Origin: Chimonanthus salicifolius
Lineage: Eukaryota; Streptophyta; Magnoliopsida; Laurales; Calycanthaceae
NCBI GenBank assembly: GCA_013350335.1
Contig: CM023542.1
Location: 3,464,025-3,528,024, forward strand
Length of the DNA stretch: 64,000 bases
Direction: 5' to 3'
Position numbers and translations under genes: made by a program
Shown here: positions 21,701 to 35,105 of the stretch, piece by piece
Layout: each line of letters opens with the position of its first letter
Position numbering within the stretch: the first letter of the stretch is position 1
The notes under the pieces: generated by a model
Seen by the model: only the letters and a program-made list of their open reading frames with translations
Told to the model about the DNA's origin: nothing
Databases searched by the model: none

Positions 21701-24700
21701 ACTTAGGGTTGATTGGACGTGGGGCTGGTGGGAGAGAGGAGGGGGGGACACTACTTACATTCCTCTTCTTCCATACCTCTATGTTTGCGAGATTTTAATC
21801 AAAACGAGGACAAATTTTCTTAAATGTAATAAACGTGATGGGATGATTTTCGTGAGTGCAAGAAGAATCTAGATCTCGTAAGAAACATAAGATTCACTAT
21901 TGTAGGTGGAAAATGAGACTTTCATATTTAGAAACACGAACAATGCCCCTCAAAACTCATATATTCTATCATCTTTCTCCATGCCCATAGGCCCATGCCA
22001 TCAATGCTGGTTGAAGTGCTTCGAATTAGGTAAATAGTTGTTTTGACTACTGCAATTCCAACAACATGATTCAATTCTACAAACTAAATATTTTACCTTA
22101 TTTTTTCCTATCCTTGTTGGGCCTCGGATTATCAACTTCTCATCTCATTTTTGTTGGATCATCATTATAGCCACTTATCCCATCTACCTGGTGTTGGTAC
22201 TCAAAACTAGATTTGGCTCTTTTCCCCTATGGTCCAACAACCTAACTGATGCCAGTGGGAATCAAAGGTACAACCTTGTGACTGTAATAGGGAGCACTTA
22301 TCAAAACCAAGGAAAGTTTGTGAATTATTTATAAAAAAAAAAAAAAAAGGAAGCCCGGCGGCCAATCTAGGGTCAAGAAATGGACAATTCTAATACTTTG
22401 ATTTCATTTCTACTCGACCTTAATAGAAGTGTTAAAGAGAAACCCCTGAATTCACTCTGGACAGACTCCTACAATCATGAGAATTCGGTCTCTAAGTAAC
22501 CTCTATCAATCATGATAATTCTGTCCCCTATAAGTACCCTCTATCAAATGAAACCTAATTTCAACCCTTGTTACAAGATCAGATCCAAGTCGCAATTTTC
22601 CCATTGTCTACAAGTAATACCACAATCCTTATCCATGCTATCCTTTTGGAATTGGAGATTCACTGGTTGTTGGGATTGATATTTGAAGTTGGAGATATGC
22701 CTACAAAACCTGTGAATTTTTTGTCAGGATTGCAGACAAAATGGTTGAAAAAAGAATATTGGGAATTTGTATTTGCAACATTTCTGGATTTATATATAAA
22801 ATGGGCATTCTCAGTTGTAAATAAAAGAACTGTTGAAAAAGCATGGGATCTGGGTTGTAGCCGGTAAATTGGTTATAGCCCTCTGTTATTCTTCTGGTTG
22901 ACTCCTCTGTCATTCTGTTAGCCTAACATCTCTAACCATATATCTTTTTATTTATTCATTTATTTATTTTGAATTGGAAAAAAACACGATAATGTTATTA
23001 AAAAATCAAAGGTACAAAGCAAGTCCAAGGCTCTTTATACGAGGACTATACAAGAGCAAAGCCAACAGGAAAAAAAACCAAAAGCAAGAACCCCAAACCC
23101 TACAATATCCAATTACAAAATGTCCAAATAAGCCTCAATTCTCTCAACTCCAACTTGCACCAGAGAATCAGCCACTTTATTTGCCGATTTTCTAACATGT
23201 CTGAATACGATTATTCTACCCTACACACCCTCCTAATGTCTCTCCCTACATGAACCAACCTCCAAGGTGGCTTCTTTCTAACACTTGCCCATGCTAGAGC
23301 ATTCCTAGTCCCCTTCTACAATCAGGTTACCCTGCCCATGGGTTAGCTCTATACATATCTCTTATGATCAGAACTGGGTTCCATTTCAACAAAACCACAT
23401 TCAATTCTCATAGTAATGAGTGATGGCTGATTATCGTTCACAAGTTAGTTTTAAGAATATGTTGCAACTGAATTTCCTACTATTTGTAGTTAACTTGTTT
23501 GTATTTTCACTTTTATAATTATTCAGTTAAAATGTACAATGAAGGGGAACTCAATGAATCGTGAAAGGTTGGAGCTTAAATTGTAACCAGAGTGGGGATT
23601 AGATAATGTATTTAAAGATTTATAACAGTCTTCCATTATTTGCTAAGATGCTAACAAAAGAAGGTTGAAACTAAATTTACTTAAATAATCCTTACTATGA
23701 CAATAAAAATATCACTAATTTTTCCATATTTTAATTTACTTCTCATAAAAAAAACTATTTCACATTTTTATGGCATCATATATAATTTTTTTTCTCAGCT
23801 TCATATTTTTTTTAATTATTTATTGATTTTGATATATTAAAAAATTTCTTGAACAACCAAATAAATTAGAAAAGAATATGTAAGATTTTATAGTGGTTAG
23901 AAAATGCCAAACAATATAATTTGAATCTAACAAGAATTTAACTCACTATTTCAATTTGACAATATTCAGAATAATGATAGACTTAGAATATGACAACAAC
24001 CAACCAAACCCTTATTTCCTTTTATTTTTTATGGCTAATCTCTACTACTATAATAGGTTTGTCTACGGTACTCCACTATTGGGTGAATATATCTATCTTA
24101 TAAAATACATACATCATTACTTAGTGTATTCACAGAACTAATTAGTTATATTGATTCTGCAAGAATATTAAAGTGGCTTCCCATTAAATAATTTTCAACT
24201 AGGCCACACATCTTTGGGTGGGATGTGAAAATAACATAATAAGGGATACATAAAATTCCACCCTATCCAATCACCCTATCCTTGTGATTTTTTACCTTAA
24301 TTTATTGTTTTAAGCCATTGACTTCTCATGGCCATGCAACAAAGCTATGATTGGATGAGGGAGTTCCCCAATATCCTCCTATCCATATAGCTACCTACAC
24401 ATTCAATCCAACTTGTGTGGGGCCAACTCTTGAGAGATGGCCAACGTCGATGGAGAAAATGGAAACTTCAACCTTCCTAGAGTTCCCAAAATTACAAGCA
24501 ACCAGATCTCAAGTTTCTAATTTCAACCAACCAACTAAACATATCGAATTGTTGGCCCTTCATAGGCTATCAATTTTTTTACACCAAGTACATAGAAAAA
24601 ATACTCATCAATTTTGGAGAAAATAATTGGCCCACTCATGAGCATGTGCCCTTTCTCTTTCCCTTTCCTCAACAAGTATTGCACGTAACATTTGGCTACT

Positions 24701-27700
24701 CATAACTAAAAAAGACATCCATGTCAGCATGAAAGTTCTGTTACCTATGGGGTGTTTGCATTTGTTGGTTACTTTCAACTCAAACAAGCCACCCACAGCA
24801 ATAATGTTCTGACATATTTTCACATTAGATTTATGTGAAAGTTTGAGTTCGGATGGTAATAAATTAATCACGCATGTCATTATGAAAAGAGATCTATTAT
24901 AGTCATGAATTATCATCAAGGCAAATATAGTGTGAGTTTCATGTGCGAAGTGTGTGCATCATACTAGTCAACATCAATGGTCTAATTCATATAAATGGGA
25001 TGTGATTTTCAATAATAATGGAGGTGGAATTAGGTATTTCATATTTAGCAAAAAATGCTCTTGTGGCATTTGTTTGTTTCCTTTGGATTCTTTTAGGTGA
25101 TTTTGTCATATATTCCATACATTATAAACCTCCTGTACTGTAAATTTTTGTGGTGGCTGATATTTCCTTAGATCAAAATCTTAAGAATTTCAGAACTTGA
25201 ATATAAAATCAGTAAGAAATGGCTTATACCTTAACCATGGTTGGATTATCCTTGCTTTGTAGATTGACTGGTAAGAAATGGATATTCGGCATTCTAAGTT
25301 TGATTGATGATATATCTGGGAATCTAAACACAAAAACAAGAGCTTAGAACACCACAATCTGCTAATTTGAAAATTAGGACTAGGAGGTTAACACAGTTGC
25401 TAGTAAAACCTTGAAAGTGTATCTTGGGCCATGAGATAGAGAGTATTTTGAACCGATGGACTGTATACTCCCTCACTTGGTGGTCCGAAGAAAGTATCCA
25501 TTAGAAGGTTTTTCACATCCTGGTATAGCTTTGTGAAGTAAAGTGGCTCAAGAGGAACACGAGAAAGGCAACCAAAAGAGTACCTGCATGTATGATAACC
25601 TGTCATTGTTTATGATAAATCCTGTATATGTTTGGCAATTGGAATGGGAAATAAAGCATAAAAAAATATTCGCTGTGATAAAGATGCTAAAGAGAGAGCA
25701 CAGAAGATCCAGACATCAATGGACATGATTTTTTTTTTTTTAAATTGGTCATTATAAGTTCTATTTGTTCTTTAGAAAATGACAAGATGACGTAGTTAAA
25801 CATAGAACTACTCCAGATTCTAAAGTTTCAATATACCAACAACCCACATGATATGGAAACTAGTGTATGCTCGAGAAACTTTCCTCTATAAATCATCTTA
25901 TACAGACCATTTTGTGGGGCAAAGGAATTCATGAATATGTCTGAACTCCCACATTCATCAAAATTGAGGTTGTACCCACATTTGGATAGAACTGCCTCTT
26001 GATTGTCATAACTATGATCCTCACAACCTTCGGCCCACCCCCACCCCCCCATCCCAGCCCTTTCCTTGCTTGTGCAAGACCTCATGGATCAGTTCTCACC
26101 ACAATGGTTAGAGGAAGAAAATTTTTAATACCCGCTTCTATTCTGCAATGATTATTTTAATTGAGAAATGTACCCATGCCAGACAGAATATCATGTTGAA
26201 TTCTAATTCTTCATTGATCCTTCTAGTGCTTACTTTACATAGGTTTTTTATTATTATTCTAATTTTGAAAGAAAACGGATACTTTCATAAATAGAGGAGA
26301 TAAGTATATAAAGGCAACAACCAAGGGAGTAGCGACCACAGACGCTGACGTAGTCGACAAAATTTACAACACATTTTTCTTCTACTGAAATCAGACTAAA
26401 GTATTGAATTGCTTATAACCATGTTGTTTATTTGAGTATTATTTTCGCATAACTTTTATTGTTTTTACTTATGTATACTGCTATTATTTAAAACTAATTA
26501 GTTATTTAATTTTGTTTAAAAATGACATTGTAACAAAGATGGTATTTGGTCTTCACCCAATCAAATATCTCATACCAGTATCAAATCCGAAATCATGGAG
26601 TCTCCTGTATAAGGTGCTCCTTTAGCTCCATCTCCATCTCCATCTCCATCGCATGAATCTCACTCACGTTCCCATGTCCTAGACATGTAAACTGACATTT
26701 TGAGAACACCTATTTTTCTGATCCTGACATCACTCTCGCTTTGTGCAAGACAGTGCTATTGAATAACAATCTTATGTAATTTGGTCTCCCTAGCCTCATC
26801 AAATATTCAAGTGCAATCTCTATAATCTTGCCCTCCATCAGATCTCCTCAGCTGCATTTGGCTAGAAATATAACCATTTCCATTTCCCATCTGCTACTTT
26901 ACCATCTAAGAGCACCAGAGCTGCCATTGCATCCTTTCCTCTGAAAATTGACAAATGCAAAAATCTACTTAGGTTTTCTTCCTTTAGAAAACAATCTAGC
27001 AAGGCTCTCTTTTTATTATTGAAATGCTACTGAGGCTTTTTTTCAGTCACCTTCGAGGGAAACCCATCACAAAATGGCCAACTGTTTCTTTCAAAAATTT
27101 GATACCTGAATCAATAAAATGTATTTCCCTCAAACATCATAACCAACCTGTCCTTCATTGGCGAGCTGCTTCCTATCTTCGACATGAGCACCTGAGATGC
27201 AGTTCTCCGACTTCTCTGATCTCTGCATTGTTGGAGGCTCCTCCGGGCTTCCATGTCATCCAGCCGTTCTCCGGTTCCGTGGATGCCCTCTCAGTTCCCG
27301 GGTACATTCGATCATGTTACCCCCTTCTTTTCCTTTCCTTGGATATTCGCTTGGGAGGTTAGTATTGGTACCTTCATCGTCTTTTCCACTTTTGCATCGT
27401 CCACTATCTAGAACACTTAGTGGCCACCATCCTAGGGGTCCTTGCTCACCTTTTTCTGAGTTGTGTTCCGCCTCTTTGATAGAAAATTGGCTTCCTAGAC
27501 CGACGATGGATGGAATTCAGTTTGCTAGGATCAGTGGGGAAAGGGCTGTGTGGCTAGAGAGAGAGTTTTCCTTGGAAGAGATTAAAGAAGCCTTAGGGAG
27601 CATGAATGGAGATAAAGCCCCACGGCCGGACGGGTTCAATTTTTCTTTCTTTAAATTATGCTGGGAGACAGGTGGACCTGATTTTGTTAGGGTTTTTGAG

Positions 27701-30700
27701 AAATTTTATAGATAGGGCCTAACTTTGCTCGAAGGCATGCAAGGCTATATTCCCTTATTTCTTGGCCAAGAACAAGGGGCCCGACTTGCAGTTCTCAGCC
27801 CCTTTAGCTTATAACTTGTCAGTCAGGCAAGGTTCATCTATTTCTAGCCTTGAAACCCGAAGCCCTCCTTTGAGAGACCATACACCCGACTTTGAGAGAA
27901 CAAAACCATGCCTATTTCTATTAAAAGCTCACCCCTTGCTTTGAACCGAGGATGGTGCCACGAAGGAAAACACTTGGTGGTGACCACTTTCCTGACCTCA
28001 AAGACAGGATTCCGAAAGGCCAGACTCTATCCCAATCCCATTACATTGGAATGGCGGGCTTAAGAATTCCATATTCCATATAATATAATATTATAAATAG
28101 AAGGTCGAAAAATTCCTTCATCACACTTATTCCAAAGAGGGAAGGCCCGACTGAATTGTCGCATTATTGACCTATCAATCTTGTATGTAGCATTTGTAAA
28201 CTGATAGCTAAGTCTTTGCTGATAGGTTGAAAAAGGTTTTACCAGAGATCATTGGCGAATCATATGGGGCTTTTGTAGAGGATAAACAAATATGGATGGA
28301 GTCCTGGTTGTAAATGAATTGGTTCACATGAGGAAGAGGGATAAAAAACTGACTTTGTTGTTTAAAATCGATATGGAAAAGGCATATGACTTTGTTGACT
28401 GGTCTTTTGTAAGATAGCTTTTCGATAAGATAGTGATGCGGCACATAAAATTTAAGTTGCAGTGTGTGTTTATTTTTATTTTTTGGTAGTTTTATGTTTA
28501 GTTACTTTCCTTGTTTTGGTTGTGTTTCCTTTTAGTTAGTTTTCTTTTCATGTAAGGGCAATTTCATCATAAGCCTTTTGTAAGCTTATATAAGCCAGCC
28601 CTCTCATTGTATTTGACACACACGAAAGAAATAAAGTTCAGATTTTCGAAAATCCTTGCGGCGAGAAGCTTTGGTTTTGGCGTGAAGCCCTCCTCCACAA
28701 ATCTCCACGTACAAGCATCTTCTTCTTCTCCTCTCTTCTCTTCTTCTTGTCCTCTCTCTTTCTCTTCTTCTTCTCAGTTTATTTTCCCTTACCCTGCTGC
28801 AACTGCCAGCCATAACCTGTCCTTGACCTTCCGCCAGCCTCTCAGCCCAGATCTGCCTTTCGCCACCTTTCTACACCATTCAGAACTTTCGCCCCTCTCC
28901 AAATCTCCTTCCTTTGCTGCTGCCCCTTCATAAACTCACATCTACACCTACCGTTACCTCCAAACAGTCCCATTGCTGTTATTCTGGATCCCTTCTTTGG
29001 TCTTCCCCTGCCCCATTACCCTCACAAAGACAGTTATCCTTAAACCTTTGGACTCTTCTCAAGCCCCATACAGCCATTACCACCTATCCTAAACCCATAT
29101 AGTTCCTAAACTACAGCTGTCCTGCTTTCCTTAAACATTTTCCTGCTGTCCCATTCTGTTTTACACATCACTTTGATACCAAACAGCCATAGTCAGACCT
29201 ATTTGGTGACAGCCTTTTATATGTTTGGTGATCTGATAATCTTCTTGGTTTTGAAGGCTTTCTATTTTTTAGCTATAACATGATTTGGGTATGATTTAAT
29301 TACTTACATTGAATTCTCTGAATTTTCTTGATTATTTGTGCTAGATTTTATTATTCTAATTATTATTATTAATTTTAATTTTAATTTCAACCTCATATTA
29401 GTTTCTTGTTACAGCATAATCGCATTTCGGCATTTAGGGTCACCTTTTTGTCTTGTCCTGCGTCAGATAGGTTTCGGGCAGCGTTGGAAACAGTAGATGA
29501 AAGCGTGTATCGAGGACACGGTATACTCCATACTGGTTAACGGGCTCCCACAGAACCCATTGTGGCCACAAGAGATTTAAGACAAGGAGATCAGTTGTCT
29601 CCTTTCATCTATACGCTAGTCGGAGAAAGCTTGAACAAACTAGTTGTGAAAGCTAGAGAGCTTGTGATGAAGGCAAAGGTAGTGTAAAAACCTTCCTTAG
29701 TCTTCAATGAAGAAATGGTCCAAACGTACTTCCATTCATAGTGGTTTCCGACCAAAGACGTCGCTAAAAACAATCTTTGGTGTCACTAGTTTCACCCGAA
29801 TCTAGCTTCCGATTAAAATGAACCCAACCAATATATAATGCACCTTCAATTGAATAATGAAATGTTTCTCAAATAGACATTGACATGGACATTGCAACAA
29901 AGATTCAATTCAAGTTAAGAAAACTAAAGATTCAAAGATAAAACCAAATACAAGTAAACACAAGAACTTATCTTGTCCTTGCCTCCACACTAGGTACAAA
30001 ATCAACTCAAACTCTAGATCAAGCTTCCTCCCCCATCCCCACACTCCTACTCCTTTTATGGACCAAGGGGTAGGTGGAAAACATTGAATTTACCTACCCT
30101 TCTTAATTGGGTTGTGTGAGGATTTATGCCATGCACACAAGTTACAAGATTTCCCATTATTCAAGGTATCTAGATTTTCTCCCTTGGTTGTTTTTCCAAA
30201 ATGTCTTTTCAAGCATCAAGAAGCCTTCATGAATGCCACCATTCTTCCAAGGAGTCTTTTGCATTGGACTTGGCACCAACTCATGTCCCAACAAGCCAAG
30301 ATCAATTCCAAGAAGATGGTGGTCTTTCCCATGTCTTGAACTTAACCAATTTTCATGCTTCCAAGAGCCATGAACGTTTTTTCAAGAAGATGGTTGGTTT
30401 ACCCATGATTCATGCACTTAGGTAATGGAATACATGCATAGGAATAAGAGATCATGCATGCATGTGGACCTTGGAGAAGGAGCCACAACCTTGGGGAACG
30501 TCCAAGCCATGCAATGCATGCATGCATGCCATGTGGAATGGTGCGGTGGATTTGATAGCAAATGATACAATGACATGTGGAAGATGAGGTGGAGAAAATA
30601 AGCTGATGTGTATGCCTAAGTGGATGCTTAGGTGGCACAAAAACCCTTGAACCCTTTTCACACCAGGGTTTGGTTAAGGACGCTAGAACCTTTTTTCACA

Positions 30701-32871
30701 CTAGGGTTCTAGTGGAGTTAGCTTCAAAGTAGGGGTCCACATGCATGACACCCGTCAATTTAAAGCTTGGTTAGCTAGTATCATCCTGCACTTGCCACAG
30801 TCAAAAACAAAATTATAACTATCGACATGATGCTCATATCAGATCTCCACATAGGTCGTGCTTGTATTGCATCTGGGTCATGTTCGATGCCTGCATCAGC
30901 TTGGGATCATTACTGGTTTTGGCTCCTCGCCAAATGACCTTGCTATGATACACCTCCAGTTCGCGAATGATACTCTCTTCTTTTGCGACAATTACTTAGA
31001 TATGTTCGTATTGTCGGAAAAGCTAAAGGGTCAACTGGTCAGGTTTTACTACAACTACTTGAGATGCGTTTGGATAACATCATTTTTTATTGGGTGTGGT
31101 TTCAACCATTCCTGAAGCCAGGCAATTAGTTAACTATAGACATATTTTAGTTAATGGTCGTATAGTAGATATCCCAAGTTATTGCTGCAAACCCTAAGAT
31201 ATTATTACTACAAGGGATGAACAAAGATTCAGAGCTTTGATTCAAAATTATCTTGATTAGAACCAAATTAAGAAGTTAAGGGTTTCAAAGCAATTTTGAG
31301 ATGCTTTGAGTTGGTGTCCGGTCTTAGGATTAATATGGGGAGGCATTAATTGGAATATATGTGGAGGATGATCATCATAAGGAATTGGCAGAAGAAATTG
31401 GGTGTGGCACAGGGAAGCTGCCCTTCATTTATCTTGGGTTACCGGTGGGAGGAAACCCAAGGCTTAAACGCTTTTGGGCACTTGTAGCTGAGAAGATAGA
31501 AAGGAGATTGGATGGGTGGAGTTAAAGATACCTCTTATTAGGGGGTCGTCTAACCCTAATCAAATCAGTGTTATCGAACCTCACTATCTAGTATTTTATC
31601 CATCTTCAAAATGCCCTTAGGGGCCAAAAGGAAAATTGAGCATATGTTGGGAAATTCTTATGGGGAAATAAGGAAGCAAAAAGGAAGATTCATTTAGTTA
31701 AATGGGAAGAAGTGATTAAGCCTAAACCAAAGGGAGGGCTAGGCATTGTCCCTATCCAGGTGAGAAACCAGGCTCTTCTTTGCAAATGGTGCTGTCAATT
31801 GATTTGGGAGGGAAATGGATGCCATGTGGACAAGGGTATTGATTGCCAGAAATGGTTTGGAGAATAGATAAGGGTGGGCTTTAGAAGAAAATATTGAAAA
31901 GTTTGGTTCGCCATTAGTAAAAGCTTGGTGAAGAATAGGTCAAGGAGAATTTGCAATCAAAAGGTTGTTCAAAGGCAACATACATCACTAGTTTGGAAAG
32001 GTTTTAACAAGGATGGATCTCAAAAGGCGAGGCCTACTGAGATCGAAGGAGTTTTTTAGTTGCCCCCTTTGTGGTTACCTGGAGGAGGATGATGACCTTG
32101 TCTTCATCAGTTGCCCTTTTGCGAGACATTTATAGCTCAACTTTTTGAACCTCTTCAATATTCCTTGGGTCTTTTATAGAACATGCGTAGGGGTAGTAGG
32201 ATCGTGGTTTATGTTGAAGTTTATCTCTAGATGGAAAATGGCTTGGTATACGGTTCCTGCCGCAATTTTTTGGACCATTTGGAAAGAAAGGAACTCCAGG
32301 ATATTTGAAGGAAAGTCCTCTAAGGCTAATGATCTCTTCCAAAGGGATAAATGGAGTAGCAAGGGAAATTAGGGATCTACCATTGGTATTGGATGTTTCC
32401 TTTGCTCTTGTCAGTCACACAACAAATGGCGTGACAGATTTCCTTGCCAAAAATGGGATCAACAATTCTGTTATTGGGGTTTTTTGTATTTGACGAATGA
32501 GACCTAGGGGTTTTCACTTGTTAGATGCTTCTGGTTTTTGTATGATGTAGTGCTCTTGATGCTCATCTTGTCTTTGGTCTAATCGTTTTAGACCATTTTT
32601 GTTTTTGCTTTCAACTGTTCCCTTGTACTTTCTTTCATTTTTTTCAATAAAATTTTAATGTTACCTCTCAAAAAAAAAAAAATTGCAACACTCTCATTTC
32701 AAATCCTACAGAAAAGTTCTTTAAAAGTACACACACACACACACACACACACACGTAAAGAACACCCTTTCCAATGATCAGTTGATAAAGAAGAAAGAAG
32801 TCTCAAGATCAGACAATGAGCTACTTGATTGTCTAGCAAAGAAAAAGGGAAAGGGAAGGATGAGTTAGTTT

Positions 32872-32918
<47 letters not shown>

Positions 32919-33116
32919 GTTTAGTTTCTGGCAGTTCTCATGTTGTTTTTAGTTTAGACTTACCCCCTCTACATTAGCTTCCTCCACTATCTTTAGTTCC
33001 TAAAGATTTCATAGAGTTCAAGGGGTTTTTCAAAGAAAAAAGAAGTCTCAAGATCAGACAATGAGCTACTTGATTGTCTAGCAAAGAAAAAGGGAAAGGG
33101 AAGGATGAGTTAGTTT

Positions 33117-33153
<37 letters not shown>

Positions 33154-35074
33154 GTTTAGTTTCTGGCAGTTCTCATTTTGTTTATTCTTTGTTTTTGTTT
33201 TTTTGAAAGATTTTGTTTATTGTTTTATTTCAATAAAATGAATATTACCATCTGAAAATTTAAAAAGAAAAAAGTGTTATCCATTACTGCATGGAAATGG
33301 AAAAGTATTACGTCCATGAAGCTGACAACTCTGTAGCCAACATCCTCTCCCTTGTTTCTGCTAGAATTGTGTATTTGTCCCTTACAAACCCTTCAAAACC
33401 TGACTGCTTGCAGAATGGAAGGAAAAAAAAAAAGTCATAATATATAAGAAAATCTGTTTGGTTATGCTCATACATATATACATGCATGATTCCTCCATGG
33501 CTATGATACTAGGGAATGTACTCATATCATATCTTATATGTCAATTTTGGGTACAATCAGACAACCCATATTTCCAATTTTTAAAGTTTTTTATCTAAAA
33601 AAAAAAAAAGTAATTTGAAGAACTGATTAAAGATGCATATCAAATGATATGGTCCAATTACATTGAGATTTAAATCTCTGTTTATAAAGAAAATCTATCC
33701 ACAATGTGTGTGTGTGTGTGTGTGTGGTGGTGGGTGCGGGGAGGGGGGGGAGGGGGGGGGGGGGGGGGGGGGGGGGGCGCGCGCGGTGGGGGGTTGTGTG
33801 TGTGTGGTGGGTGTAGGGGAGAAAGCCTGAAAGTGTAAGAAGTTCTGCGTAGATATAGAGTTTCTATACACAATGTCCATATTATGGTACTGAATTTTCC
33901 ATTCAGTCACATCATCCAGATTTGAGGTTGTCAAACTTATGTTCTGAAAAACTAAAAGAATCTAATAAAACATAAATAAATGACAAGCAGAGAGCCCAAA
34001 ACAATGAGGGGAAATAAAGAGAAGTTAAAAATGGCAATGATTGAAAAGAAAAAAGGAATTCAAAAAATCAGAACAAAAATTATAAGAGTCTCCTTTTTAT
34101 CATCACCACCAATGACATCTCTTGTGGACACAGCACATGCCCTTGGAATGGTCTCATAAACCCAATCACTACCTGTGTCAATTTCAACCCCTACTGCGAC
34201 TTCAATGACAACATCACAAATTGGTATACAAATGTCAATGACCTTCACTACCCAATTGATGTTTTGGAGGACAGGAAATTACATTTTGGGAAGTTAGAGA
34301 GATGAAAAGCAAAGACCAAGGGCCTGTTTGGTAAGTCATTCATATAGAATGAGAATAGTTTTCATTCAGAAAGAAAACAATACCTCCTTTCAAGGAGACT
34401 AAACGGGGCACAAAAAACAAGAATGAAAGTCATTTTCAATTAACTTTTTCATAACCATTATTTCCACCAAACACACTTTCTCAAAACCATTCCTATTCTC
34501 AATGATTCTTTATCATTCTAGATACTAAACAGGACCTCAGTTCTACCAAGTATACATTTAAACTAAACCATAAATTTAATTGAACAGTTAATAATCTTCT
34601 GATGGACACTACATGTAAAGTAAAAAGATATACAAATGTACAGCTGTATGTACATGAAAAGAGGATCAAAAGAATGATACTGAAAAAAAAAAAAAAGGAA
34701 AAAGATAATAACGATCAAAGCAATGATACTGATGTACGTAGTGTTGCACAAAAAAGCTTTTATGTGAAGACAGAAATTATTGATAATTAGAAGTTATCAA
34801 TGTTGGATGACCATTATCTCTCTCAAGGTTCAAAATGACAAAGGTATGAGCATCATCACAAATATTCAAACACGGGATATTCCTAGAAGATTTTAAGTAC
34901 CAAGGATTTTCAGAGAGTATATACAGCAAAAAATCACATGGATAATATACAAAATTAAATATATTAAACAAGGCATATAAGAAATAATGTTACCTGTGTT
35001 GTTTTTAGCAAAGCTAGTCCGTCAACGCCAGAGGTCACATGCAAATCATCCCCTTTTCTCACAGTTACTTCTGT

Positions 35075-35105
<31 letters not shown>

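Larger units (their letters stand above)
27190..32683 (+). mobile_element. Non-LTR (LINE) retrotransposon relic with two nested insertions, in uricase intron 5
   Basis: Plus-strand translation gives [23 protein letters not shown] (27550-27630), ITLIPKREG (about 28105), [26 protein letters not shown] (about 28365), [19 protein letters not shown] (about 29475-29535), [21 protein letters not shown] (about 29578) and [11 protein letters not shown] (about 30957). These are the reverse-transcriptase blocks of plant LINEs in order. The C-terminal part reads [20 protein letters not shown] and ends with [29 protein letters not shown] stretch and a poly(A) tail close it at 32670-32683. The catalytic ADD is AND. 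Many stops and shifts are present, so it is dead. It is antisense to uricase. Confidence 0.85.

Noticed and set aside
21646..21702. A/B boxes taken as a functional tRNA gene
   Set aside because: No cloverleaf or anticodon arm can be drawn; poly(A) tail and body show a SINE.
24351..24626. 91-codon plus-strand frame in uricase intron 7
   Set aside because: No conserved motif, no supporting neighbours; composition like the surrounding intron.
33682..33934. Proline-rich open frames on the minus strand
   Set aside because: They are translations of the poly(G)/(GT)n tract, not genes.
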